14,859 nt of DNA from GCA-003244245 sp036279835 (GCA_036279835.1 DASUII010000167.1:1-14859), one strand, 5' to 3'; counted from the first letter of the stretch, positions 1 through 5,907 are shown. Numbers and translations: made by a program. Notes: generated by a model from the sequence alone, not told the origin.

Positions 1-93
1 ATCAGCCGGGCGTTGGTCACCGCGTTCCTGCTGCGTCACCTCGTCGGCGCCACCGACTACGACGTTCTACTGGCCGAATCGGAAGCGCGATAG
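1..93 (+). CDS. C-terminal end of an unidentified protein, possibly an alpha/beta hydrolase (partial)
   Basis: An open frame enters from the left edge and ends at TAG 91-93, giving 30 residues that start ISRALVTAFL and end LLAESEAR. It stops 1 bp before the glmM stop codon on the opposite strand, so the two genes converge with almost no spacer. The pattern (basic amphipathic helix, then a short segment around GATDYDVLL) would suit the last helix of an alpha/beta hydrolase such as a chlorophyllase or dienelactone-hydrolase type protein. A plus-strand gene near glmM in mycobacteria is of this sort as I recall. The fragment is too short for a firm family call; only the reading frame and the convergent layout are seen directly. 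Confidence 0.45.
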   Translation: MSRALVTAFLLRHLVGATDYDVLLAESEAR

Positions 94-94
94 G

Positions 95-1447
95 TCAGCG
101 AACCGCAGCGACGACCTTGGCTACCCGGGCAGCGATGTCCATGGCGGCGGACTCGGTGGGAGCCTCGACCATCACCCGCACCAGTTGCTCGGTTCCTGAT
201 GCGCGCAGCAGGATGCGGCCGGTATCGCCCAGTTCAGCCTCGGCATCAGCGAGCGCCTCGGCCACCGCGGGTGCCACCGCGACCGCCGCCTTCTCCGTGA
301 CCACGACGTTGATCAGCACCTGCGGCAGCCGGGTCAGCACGCTGGCCAGATCCGCCAAATCGTGCCCCGAGGTAACCATCCGGGCCATCACTCGCAATGC
401 GGTGAGCAACCCATCGCCGGTGGTGGCGTACTCGGGAAGCACCACGTGCCCGGACTGTTCACCACCCAGCGAGAATCCGCCCGCGGTCAGCGCCTCGAGC
501 ACATACCGGTCCCCCACCGCGGTGGTCTTGACGACCACACCATGCTCGCGCATCGCCAGGTGCAACCCCAGATTGCTCATCACCGTGGTCACCAAGGTGT
601 TTTCGACCAGCTCAGCGCTATCCCGCATGGCCAGCGCGAGGATGGCCATGATCTGGTCGCCGTCGACCACCGCACCGGTGGCATCCACGGCCAGACAGCG
701 GTCGGCGTCGCCATCGTGCGCGATACCGATCGCGGCGCCCTGCACCACGACCGCCGCACGCAGATCATCCAGATGAGCGGAGCCGCAGCCGTCGTTGATA
801 TTGAGGCCGTCCGGCTGGGCGTGCAGCGCCACGACGTCAGCGCCGGCCCTGTGGTAAGCCTCAGGAGCGACGACGGAGGCCGCGCCATGGGCGCAGTCAA
901 CCACCACTCGAACTCCGTTCAGCGAGTGCGGGGTGGCCAGCAGCAGGTGATCCACGTAGCGCCCGGCGGCCTCTGGGACATCCCGCACCCGGCCGATCCG
1001 GGCTCCGGTGGGACGTTGCCTCTCGCGGCTGTGCACTCGGGCGGCGATCTCGTCTTCCACCGCGTCGGGAAGTTTGTGGCCGCCGGCGGCGAAGAGCTTG
1101 ATGCCGTTGTCCGGCATCGGGTTATGTGACGCGGAGATCATCACTCCGAGGTCCGCGGACAGCTCGCCCACCAGGTGCGCAACCGCAGGCGTGGGCAGCA
1201 CCCCGACGCGCAGCACATCGGCGCCCGCCGCAGTCAGACCGGCGGTAACGGCCGCCTCCAGCATCTCGCCGCTGGCCCGCGGGTCCCGGCCCACGACAGC
1301 TACCGGACGGGACCCGATACCGCCACGGCCCCGGTCGACAAGCACCCGCGCCGCCGCGCCGGACAGGGCCAACGCCAGCTCCGGCGTGAGCTCGGAGTTC
1401 GCCAACCCCCGCACCCCGTCGGTACCGAACAGGCGGGATGTCAACAC
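95..1447 (-). CDS. glmM: Phosphoglucosamine mutase GlmM
   Basis: GlmM converts glucosamine-6-phosphate to glucosamine-1-phosphate in the cytoplasm, feeding UDP-GlcNAc and peptidoglycan synthesis. The 450-residue protein has the full alpha-D-phosphohexomutase layout: N-terminal RLFGTDGVRG (5-14), phosphoserine loop ISASHNP with catalytic Ser107, metal-binding loop DGDADR (245-250), sugar-binding loop GGEQSGH (328-334) and C-terminal phosphate-binding loop at 415-425. That last loop reads RASGTEQLVRV where the family usually has RPSGTEPxxRV, so two conserved prolines are replaced. The start is GTG at 1447, with TTG at 1444 as an alternative directly before ACATCC. It begins 25 bp after the rpsI stop on the same strand, so it is probably the last gene of an rplM-rpsI-glmM operon, as in M. 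tuberculosis (mrsA). Length is normal for the family. Confidence 0.97.
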   Translation of the reverse strand: MLTSRLFGTDGVRGLANSELTPELALALSGAAARVLVDRGRGGIGSRPVAVVGRDPRASGEMLEAAVTAGLTAAGADVLRVGVLPTPAVAHLVGELSADLGVMISASHNPMPDNGIKLFAAGGHKLPDAVEDEIAARVHSRERQRPTGARIGRVRDVPEAAGRYVDHLLLATPHSLNGVRVVVDCAHGAASVVAPEAYHRAGADVVALHAQPDGLNINDGCGSAHLDDLRAAVVVQGAAIGIAHDGDADRCLAVDATGAVVDGDQIMAILALAMRDSAELVENTLVTTVMSNLGLHLAMREHGVVVKTTAVGDRYVLEALTAGGFSLGGEQSGHVVLPEYATTGDGLLTALRVMARMVTSGHDLADLASVLTRLPQVLINVVVTEKAAVAVAPAVAEALADAEAELGDTGRILLRASGTEQLVRVMVEAPTESAAMDIAARVAKVVAAVR

Positions 1448-1472
1448 TGGCGAGGCGGCAAAGCTCGCGGTA

Positions 1473-2027
1473 TCAACGCTTCGAGTACTGGGGCGCCTTG
1501 CGCGCCTTCTTCAGTCCGTACTTCTTGCGTTCGGTAGCTCTGGAGTCACGAGTGAGAAAGCCCGCCTTCTTCAGCGCCGGGCGATCGTCGATGTTGATCT
1601 CGATCAGCGCGCGGGCGATGGCCAGTCGCAGCGCGCCGGCCTGGCCGGACGTACCGCCACCGGAGAGGTTAGCGAATACGTCGTAGGCCTCGGGCTTGTT
1701 CACGGTGACCAGGGGGTCCCGGATCAACTGCTGGTGCACCTTGTTGGGGAAGTACTTCTCCAGGGTCGTGCCGTTGAGCTTGAAAACACCGGTGCCGGGC
1801 GTCAGCCGCACCCGCACCACGGCTTCCTTACGGCGACCCACCGCTTGGGTGGCCTGACCGCTGGGCACCGGCATCGCCGGTATGAGCGGGGCCGGTGCAA
1901 CAGCGGCCGGTCCGGCCTCGGGTTGCGTCGTCTGCGGGGTGGTCACGGCGTCTCTCGGGTCCTCACTGGTTGCTGCTGCGTCGGAAACGGTCGCTGGATC
2001 AGGAATGGTCACTGGGTCAATACTCAC
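1473..2027 (-). CDS. rpsI: 30S ribosomal protein S9
   Basis: Small-subunit ribosomal protein S9; its C-terminal tail reaches the P-site tRNA. The conserved part begins at about residue 62 (QAVGRRKEAVVRVRL) and includes NGTTLEKYFPNKVHQQ (85-100), SGQAGALRLAIARAL (127-141), ATERKKYGLKKARKAPQYSKR in the C-terminus and the terminal SKR. The N-terminus has about 60 extra residues rich in Thr, Pro and Ala. Such an extension is known in actinobacterial S9 but is longer here (184 residues against about 151 in M. tuberculosis). The start GTG (2027-2025) overlaps the rplM stop TGA (2026-2024) as GTGA, which supports this start and suggests translational coupling. A shorter form starting within the extension cannot be ruled out. 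Confidence 0.97.
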   Translation of the reverse strand: MSIDPVTIPDPATVSDAAATSEDPRDAVTTPQTTQPEAGPAAVAPAPLIPAMPVPSGQATQAVGRRKEAVVRVRLTPGTGVFKLNGTTLEKYFPNKVHQQLIRDPLVTVNKPEAYDVFANLSGGGTSGQAGALRLAIARALIEINIDDRPALKKAGFLTRDSRATERKKYGLKKARKAPQYSKR

Positions 2028-2467
2028 TGGGCGACCTGAGTGATCTCGAATGGCTGTGGTTTTTGGGCCGCGTGGGGGTGCTCAGCGGTGGCGTAGACCT
2101 TGAGTTTGCTGGCCATCGCCCGACCCAACGTGGTTTTCGGAAGCATGCCCTTGATGGACTTCTCCACCAGCCGCTCCGGCCTGGTCGCGAGCATCTCGTT
2201 GAACGATCGCCGCTTGAGACCGCCCGGATAACCGCTGTGCCGGTAGACGAAGCTGCGATCGCCCTTGTTCCCGGTCAACGCCACCTTGCCGGCGTTGACG
2301 ATCACCACGAAGTCGCCGGTGTCGACATGGCGGGCGTAGGTGGGCTTGTGTTTGCCGCGCAGCAGCGTGGCGACCTGGCTGGCGAGGCGGCCCAGGACCA
2401 CGTCCGTGGCGTCGATGACATGCCAGGCGCGCTCGACCTCGCCGGGCTTAGGGCTGTACGTGCGCAC
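2024..2467 (-). CDS. rplM: 50S ribosomal protein L13
   Basis: Early-assembling large-subunit protein L13, 147 residues, normal length. Recognisable motifs are RAWHVIDATDVVLGRLAS (13-30), LLRGKHKPTYARHVDTGDFV (35-54), KVALTGNK (61-68), YRHSGYPGGLK (75-85) and GMLPKTTLGRAM (107-118). The start is GTG at 2467 (GTG CGC ACG TAC). A purine-rich stretch AGGTAGG lies just upstream and serves as the ribosome binding site. It is the first gene of the rplM-rpsI-glmM unit and overlaps rpsI by 4 bp. The WXG100 gene esxT ends 155 bp upstream behind a terminator-like hairpin, so rplM probably has its own promoter. Confidence 0.98.
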   Translation of the reverse strand: MRTYSPKPGEVERAWHVIDATDVVLGRLASQVATLLRGKHKPTYARHVDTGDFVVIVNAGKVALTGNKGDRSFVYRHSGYPGGLKRRSFNEMLATRPERLVEKSIKGMLPKTTLGRAMASKLKVYATAEHPHAAQKPQPFEITQVAQ

Positions 2468-2478
2468 GGACCTACCTC

Positions 2479-2484
2479 ATTATC
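2479..2484 (-). promoter_or_regulatory. Possible -10 element upstream of rplM
   Basis: On the minus strand the hexamer GATAAT stands 11 bp upstream of the rplM GTG, which is one base from TATAAT. No convincing -35 hexamer lies 16-18 bp further up (the closest is CTGATC). If used, transcription would begin only a few bases before the start codon, leaving the AGGTAGG ribosome binding site largely outside the message, so initiation would be near-leaderless. This is a weak call based on one hexamer. Confidence 0.25.
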
Positions 2485-2561
2485 GCATTCGCAGGGTCAT
2501 CGATCAGGAGCCGCGCACATCCGCACAGCAGCGTGGAAACGATACCGGGCGCCGCGCAGTC

Positions 2562-2613
2562 CGGTCAAAACGGGGTCGCCGCCGGCGGACGGAGTGATAA
2601 CCAGCGGCGACCC
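2562..2613 (-). terminator. Rho-independent-type terminator downstream of esxT
   Basis: Read on the minus strand, 10 bases downstream of the esxT stop region comes GGGTCGCCGC (2613-2604), a 21-base loop, and the exact complement GCGGCGACCC (2582-2573). This is followed by CGTTTTGACC. A perfect 10-bp GC-rich stem followed by a short T-run fits an intrinsic terminator closing the esxU-esxT unit before rplM. The T-run is only four bases, as is common in high-GC actinobacteria. Confidence 0.6.
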
Positions 2614-2622
2614 GGGACGGGG

Positions 2623-2910
2623 CTACGACCAGCGCGCGCGGTTCGACGCTTCGCCGGCCTGGTAGTTCTCGTTTGAGGTACCCAGCGCCACGCCAATCTG
2701 GTTGAGCACCTGGTTCAGGTCGTTCGCCGACCGATCCCACTTCGCCTGGTGGGCCTGGTAGGCGGACGACGCATCGCCGCTCCAGGTCTCCACCATCGGT
2801 TGCAGGTAACGCTTGAGGTCCTCCATCTCGCGGCTGATGTTCGTCCACGTCGTCTGGATCGAGCTCCGCGCGCTCTCCAGCTCGCCGAAGGTGACCAGGA
2901 TCTCGCTCAC
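2623..2910 (-). CDS. esxT: WXG100 (ESAT-6-like) protein, EsxT position
   Basis: Small helical-hairpin protein of the WXG100 family, expected to be exported by the ESX/type VII system as a heterodimer with the product of the upstream gene. It has 95 residues, the typical size. The turn motif is Trp43-Ser-Gly45 (VETWSGDA), flanked by two amphipathic helices. The C-terminal tail contains Tyr83-Gln-Ala-Gly-Glu87, which matches the YxxxD/E export signal. The start is GTG at 2910, with AAGGAGA as ribosome binding site 7 bases upstream. It follows esxU after 37 bp on the same strand and ends in TAG before a terminator-like hairpin. The name rests on position next to rplM, as in the mycobacterial ESX-4 locus; the sequence itself is a more ordinary WXG100 protein than I recall for M. 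tuberculosis EsxT. Confidence 0.88.
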   Translation of the reverse strand: MSEILVTFGELESARSSIQTTWTNISREMEDLKRYLQPMVETWSGDASSAYQAHQAKWDRSANDLNQVLNQIGVALGTSNENYQAGEASNRARWS

Positions 2911-2947
2911 GTATCTATCTCCTTGTTTCAGCAGTACGGGTCGCTAC

Positions 2948-3262
2948 TCAGCTGCCGAGGGCCTGGCTGATCCGCGAATAGGTCTGGTTCTCGTTCTCGT
3001 CGGCCTGGGCATAGGTGGTCCCGGATCCGCGGATCTGCTCACCGATACTGTTGAGCGCCTCATTGAGGTTGCGCGCATCGGTATCCCAGCGCTCCATGAG
3101 AAGTTGGAAGGCCGTCGATGCCTGGCCCTTCCACGCGCCGGCCAGCGGTGCCAGCTGGTTGCGCAGACCCGAGAGCTGACCCTGCACGCTCTGGTTCACC
3201 TCGGCGACGTGATTCGCCGCCGACTGCATCTGCTCGAACTGTGCGCCGAACTGCTGTGCCAT
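2948..3262 (-). CDS. esxU: WXG100 (CFP-10-like) protein, EsxU position
   Basis: Partner WXG100 protein, 104 residues beginning MAQQFGAQFE. The turn motif is Trp44-Lys-Gly46 (AGAWKGQA), and the tail has Tyr84-Ala-Gln-Ala-Asp88, a canonical YxxxD export motif. The frame stays open further upstream to 3508, but the ATG at 3262 is chosen because GAGGAG lies about 10 bases upstream and because it gives the standard family length. The upstream extension has no family features and overlaps the cupredoxin gene. It is the first gene of the esxU-esxT pair. The expected role is co-folding with EsxT and recognition of the pair by the EccC ATPase encoded at 5940-9923; this is family knowledge, not shown here. 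Confidence 0.88.
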   Translation of the reverse strand: MAQQFGAQFEQMQSAANHVAEVNQSVQGQLSGLRNQLAPLAGAWKGQASTAFQLLMERWDTDARNLNEALNSIGEQIRGSGTTYAQADENENQTYSRISQALGS

Positions 3263-3407
3263 CTGCTGTGGTCTCCTCGAGTTGGTCGGTCGGTTAGGCG
3301 ATGTGACGACAAGAGGGACGCCACACTGCCAGACCCGGTTCCCAACCGTGACCGGCTGGTCGCAGAACGTTGCACACGCGAACGCCGACCGCCGGCACTG
3401 ATAGTCG

Positions 3408-3926
3408 TCAGTAGCCGCCGGTGCTTGCGCCTGGCTCGGACGGGTTGGTGGATTCGCCCGCGCCGCCGACGGTGAAGTGCGTGTCCATCCCCTTTGTTTT
3501 GTGGCCATCGACCGGGCAGTACATCTCGTAGCTGCCAGGCTGCAGCGTCACAGTGAGCCTCGCTGTCTGACCCGGCTGGACATCATCCGTGTGCTGATCC
3601 GACACTCCTGGTCCGTTGAGCTCAATGGCATGCACCGTCTGACCGGAGTTGACCGCGACCAAGGTGTAGGCGCCGGGGGCGAAAGTCTGCTGGGACAGCG
3701 CCAGATGGAAGTCGGTCATCTGGACCGTCACCTGGCTGCTCGATGGTTGGCTGCTCGGTTGACTGCTGGCGGTGGGCGAGGCGCCACCGCTGGATGGCGC
3801 ACTGGCGGTCCCGCCACCGCTGCACGCCGCCACCGAGAGGGCCACACCTGTTATTGCGGCGCCGACCGCGAGCCGCAGACTACCCACGTCGCTTCGCCTC
3901 AGTGCCCCGAAGGCACGCGCCTTCAT
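3408..3926 (-). CDS. Cupredoxin-type (type-1 copper) lipoprotein
   Basis: A 172-residue lipoprotein with a blue-copper fold domain. The N-terminus has a basic segment, a hydrophobic stretch (about 18-34) and the lipobox SVAAC with Cys35, so it should be lipid-anchored on the outer face of the membrane. A Ser/Pro/Gln-rich linker runs from 36 to 65, and the cupredoxin domain covers about 66-155. Type-1 copper ligands fit His99 (TVHAIEL), Cys137 (YCPVD), His142 and Met147, the Cys-x4-His-x4-Met spacing of plastocyanin/amicyanin-like proteins. The tail is Gly/Ser/Pro-rich. The start is ATG at 3926 with GGAGGT 8 bases upstream. It lies between the WXG100 pair and eccC on the same strand; a link to secretion is not evident. 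The likely role is electron transfer or copper handling in the cell envelope. Confidence 0.85.
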   Translation of the reverse strand: MKARAFGALRRSDVGSLRLAVGAAITGVALSVAACSGGGTASAPSSGGASPTASSQPSSQPSSSQVTVQMTDFHLALSQQTFAPGAYTLVAVNSGQTVHAIELNGPGVSDQHTDDVQPGQTARLTVTLQPGSYEMYCPVDGHKTKGMDTHFTVGGAGESTNPSEPGASTGGY

Positions 3927-3953
3927 CGTTGTCCACCTCCAGTATTCTCGACT

Positions 3954-3965
3954 ACCTGATCAGGT
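3954..3965. promoter_or_regulatory. Perfect 12-bp palindrome upstream of the cupredoxin gene
   Basis: ACCTGATCAGGT is a perfect palindrome centred about 33 bp upstream of the cupredoxin lipoprotein ATG, just above its ribosome binding site. Position and symmetry suit a dimeric repressor site. I cannot name a regulator, and a 12-bp palindrome can arise by chance. Confidence 0.35.
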
Positions 3966-4141
3966 GACGCTATGCGCTTCTCCGTGAGCCGGACTGGTCG
4001 TTGGATCCACCGTGACTACATCGTGATGTGAATCTGCGACGTTTTCTGCGGGAGGCAGCCTTGATCACTGGTCGTGATGCGAGCTGCCGTCCGTTGCGTT
4101 GCCCGGTAGCCGAACCGCCGTCGTCGTTCCCCTGATCACTC

Positions 4142-4415
4142 ATGATCACAGATTGGGAAGAATGAGCCGCGCTCAGGGGGCTGTCGCGAAATCGGCATGG
4201 GGTTGCCCGCGAATCATTTGTGGGCCTCGTGTGGGGGGAGGGTCCGCTCGTGGATCCTGTTCGGCGTCCCACGACCTGCCATGATCGCCGAAACTGTGTG
4301 ATGACCGTTCGATCCTGCACGGTTACCGCTCACTCTTGGCGATCTTGAGAGGGCGGGCAAGGCGATTTTGCGACAGCCCCCTCAGCTCGGTTGGTTCTTC
4401 CGAAATCACGATCAC
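4142..4415. repeat. Palindromic repeat, copy A, split by an insertion
   Basis: The left arm (4142-4171) and right arm (4388-4415) match the two arms of the intact repeat at 10078-10142: 25 of 30 bases on the left and about 26 of 28 on the right. Shared blocks are TTGGGAAGA, TGAGCCGCG and CGGTTGGTTCTTCCGAA. The arms are interrupted exactly at the position of the 5-base loop of the intact copy by a 204-bp element with its own terminal inverted repeats. Removing that element and one CTCAG duplication restores a sequence of the same length as the intact copy. The repeat family is not one I recognise. Confidence 0.75.
4177..4380. mobile_element. MITE-like non-autonomous insertion, 204 bp
   Basis: The ends are GGGGCTGTCGCGAAATCG (4177-4194) and the inverse of GGGGCTGTCGCAAAATCG (4363-4380), an 18-bp terminal inverted repeat with one mismatch. 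CTCAG flanks both ends directly (4172-4176 and 4381-4385), consistent with a 5-bp target duplication; the G/C run leaves 3 bp (TCA) equally possible. No convincing transposase frame exists inside, so movement would have depended on an enzyme supplied elsewhere. The insertion is in the loop of a palindromic repeat whose uninterrupted form is seen at 10078-10142, which serves as the empty-site reference. The parent insertion-sequence family is not identified; an IS5-type origin is only a guess from the TNA-like duplication. Confidence 0.72.
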
Positions 4416-4713
4416 GTGTTGACTTTGAGGACTAAGCGACCGCCAATGATCGCCGCAATTCCAGTGCACGGCGCACGCGGCCGCTCACCGAAGGTCTCGC
4501 TAGCTGCGGAGCTGAGGACACCGTGCTCCGAACGGAGCACTCAATAGGGCCTGTCGGCCGACCCCTGGTCCCTCATCGCCCGCAGCGCACCGATGGGCGC
4601 CGCAGCGCCACCAGCGCTCTCAGGTTTCGACGAGATATCGCCCTGCCTCCATAGGGTCCTCGTCACGCGGCGCTGCGTAACGACCAACCTATCCCTGGCG
4701 GGAGAGAAGGATC
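4386..4713. other. Non-coding stretch before the lipoprotein gene
   Basis: About 330 bp without a supported gene. It holds the right arm of the split palindromic repeat (to 4415) and the 18-bp palindrome at 4523-4540. The GAGAAGGA ribosome binding site of the following lipoprotein gene lies at its end. No clear -35/-10 pair could be fixed; TTGACT at 4419-4424 has no good -10 partner. Confidence 0.5.
4523..4540. promoter_or_regulatory. Perfect 18-bp palindrome, candidate operator
   Basis: GTGCTCCGAACGGAGCAC has two exactly complementary 8-base arms separated by AA. It lies 174 bp upstream of the lipoprotein start codon at 4714, in otherwise non-coding DNA. Symmetry and size match binding sites of dimeric repressors such as the TetR class, but no regulator gene is present in the window. 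A short hairpin role in RNA is the alternative. Confidence 0.45.
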
Positions 4714-5088
4714 ATGCCTAGCTACCCAAGTTCCGTCCTCGCGGCGATTGGCGCCGCCGCCGTTGGCCTGTCACTGGCCTCATGCGGTGGCTCGACGGCG
4801 GTCGGCTCAAGCGCAGCGCCCGCGGCTGTGGTGCAGTACGCCGCAGCGCCTGGCGAAGCGGCGCCGAGTACCGCGAAGGTGTCGGCCAACTCGGCGAACG
4901 AAAACGACATCGCCACCGCACTCAAAGCCGCTGGCGTATCCAGCCCCAAGCGGTGGGCCGCGGAGGTCGTTGAGTACCGGCCTTACTCCAACGACGACTC
5001 CGACCTGGTGAAGTTGCGGCAGAACCTGGCCAAGTACAACCCCGGTCAGCAGACCGTCGACAAGATCGTGTCAACGCTGCGGCCGTGA
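4714..5088 (+). CDS. Small lipoprotein of unknown function
   Basis: A 124-residue exported lipoprotein. The signal peptide runs from 1 to 23 and ends in lipobox LASC with Cys24. A low-complexity Ala/Ser/Pro linker follows (to about 60). A compact C-terminal domain (63-124) then contains IATALKAAGVSSPKRWAAEV, VEYRPY and a Lys/Leu-rich helix KLRQNLAKYNPG ending VDKIVSTLRP. The domain pattern feels familiar from actinomycete hypothetical proteins, but I cannot assign a function. ATG at 4714 is preceded by GAGAAGGA at good spacing. Its stop (TGA 5086-5088) overlaps the GTG start of the next gene (5085), so the two are probably co-expressed and may act together at the membrane. Confidence 0.8.
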   Translation: MPSYPSSVLAAIGAAAVGLSLASCGGSTAVGSSAAPAAVVQYAAAPGEAAPSTAKVSANSANENDIATALKAAGVSSPKRWAAEVVEYRPYSNDDSDLVKLRQNLAKYNPGQQTVDKIVSTLRP

Positions 5089-5705
5089 CCCAGGTGCGCC
5101 ATGCGCGGCGGGGTGATCCGCTGCAGCTGCTGCGCGGCAGCCTCAGCGCGCTCACGGTGCTCGGCATCGTGGGCACCGCCTTCGAGTTGGCGACTCTGCG
5201 CCATTGGAATGGCGCCATGCAACTGGTGCCGTGGGCCGCGCTGCTGGTGCTCGCCGCGGCGCTGGTGCTACACGCTGGGCCAGCTGGCCTCGCACCGCAG
5301 ACTGGCCTCGTCCGCGCTCTCGCACTTCTTGTCCTCGCCGCTTCTTTGTTCGGCGTGATGGAGCACGCGCTGGTGAACTATGACGCCGGGCCGCTCGATC
5401 AGCGTTTCGCCGAGACCTGGGACACACTGTCCCCGTGGTTGCGCTATTGGTACGCGATCACCAGGACAGTTGGCCCGGCGCCAACGCTTGCGCCTGGCAT
5501 GCTCGGTCAGGCCGCCACCACGTTGATACTCGCCACGATCGGCCAGCGCGCGATTTCCACCGAGTCGGCCACCCGGCACCGCCGACACCCCTACGTCAGT
5601 CGCCTCCCCGACATGGCCTGCACTCGCGCCGACGCCATCGCTGTCGCCGTTCCCGGCCAGCTGGGCGGCCACCCGCCGACCCGACATCGCCGCCCACGCT
5701 GGTGA
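5085..5705 (+). CDS. Small integral membrane protein of unknown function
   Basis: A 206-residue protein starting at GTG 5085 inside the preceding stop codon (GTGA overlap). Hydrophobic segments are at about 17-36, 46-64, 76-93 and 138-154, so four membrane helices are likely. A polar loop with NYDAGPLDQRFAETWDTLSP (98-117) lies between helices three and four. The last 50 residues are rich in Arg, His, Pro and Thr and have no membrane segment. They look like read-through into degraded sequence, since a toxin remnant on the other strand ends 24 bp further on. The conserved protein may therefore end near residue 155-160. Function is unknown; pairing with the upstream lipoprotein is the main clue. 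Confidence 0.72.
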   Translation: MTQVRHARRGDPLQLLRGSLSALTVLGIVGTAFELATLRHWNGAMQLVPWAALLVLAAALVLHAGPAGLAPQTGLVRALALLVLAASLFGVMEHALVNYDAGPLDQRFAETWDTLSPWLRYWYAITRTVGPAPTLAPGMLGQAATTLILATIGQRAISTESATRHRRHPYVSRLPDMACTRADAIAVAVPGQLGGHPPTRHRRPRW

Positions 5706-5728
5706 CGCCCGCGTATGCCGGCCAGATG

Positions 5729-5848
5729 TCACGCGGGCTCGAGCGGGTGCCGGAAGCGCAAGCCGGGATATCGCGCGAAGCCGCGATCCGAAGTGATCCA
5801 TTCCGACCCGGACTCGATCGCCAGGGCTGCCAAGTAAGCGTAAGCTCC
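5729..5848 (-). pseudogene. C-terminal remnant of a VapC-type PIN-domain toxin
   Basis: Read on the minus strand, 39 residues end at TGA 5731-5729 and contain YLAALAIESG, SEWITSDRGFARYPGL and RFRHPLEPA. This is the typical last third of a VapC endoribonuclease toxin. Intact relatives, as I recall them, read DAYLAALAIE and TDRD/F at the corresponding places. Here the Asp before AYLAALA is Tyr and the second motif is SDRG, so acidic active-site residues are changed. The frame is cut off where the 5846-5907 inverted repeat begins; the N-terminal two-thirds of the toxin and any VapB antitoxin are absent. It is a non-functional relic. Confidence 0.7.
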
Positions 5849-5907
5849 CGAACTCCACAGCAGAACTGTCATAGCTCAGCGGAACAACGCTGCTGTGTAG
5901 CTCGGGA
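5846..5907. repeat. 18-bp inverted repeat with 26-base loop, downstream of eccC
   Basis: Left arm TCCCGAACTCCACAGCAG (5846-5863) and right arm CTGCTGTGTAGCTCGGGA (5890-5907) pair at 16 of 18 positions. In a minus-strand transcript one of the two mismatches becomes a G-U pair, so the hairpin is stronger in that direction. It lies 32 bp beyond the eccC stop codon and could slow or end transcription or protect the 3' end. There is no T-run after it, so it is not a standard intrinsic terminator. It could also be the paired ends of a lost mobile element, because it cuts the VapC remnant. Confidence 0.6.

Noticed and set aside
3263..3508. Upstream extension of the esxU frame to 3508
   Set aside because: The ATG at 3262 has a good ribosome binding site and gives the standard WXG100 length; the extension overlaps the cupredoxin gene and shows no family sequence.
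3970..4320. Minus-strand open frame of 116 codons over the MITE and its left flank
   Set aside because: It crosses the insertion boundary, has Arg/Ser-rich composition with no recognisable domain and no good ribosome binding site; better explained by the mobile element and non-coding flank.
5268..5858. Minus-strand open frame of 196 codons opposite the membrane protein
   Set aside because: Shadow of the plus-strand membrane protein with no domain; the real minus-strand signal here is the VapC remnant in a different frame.
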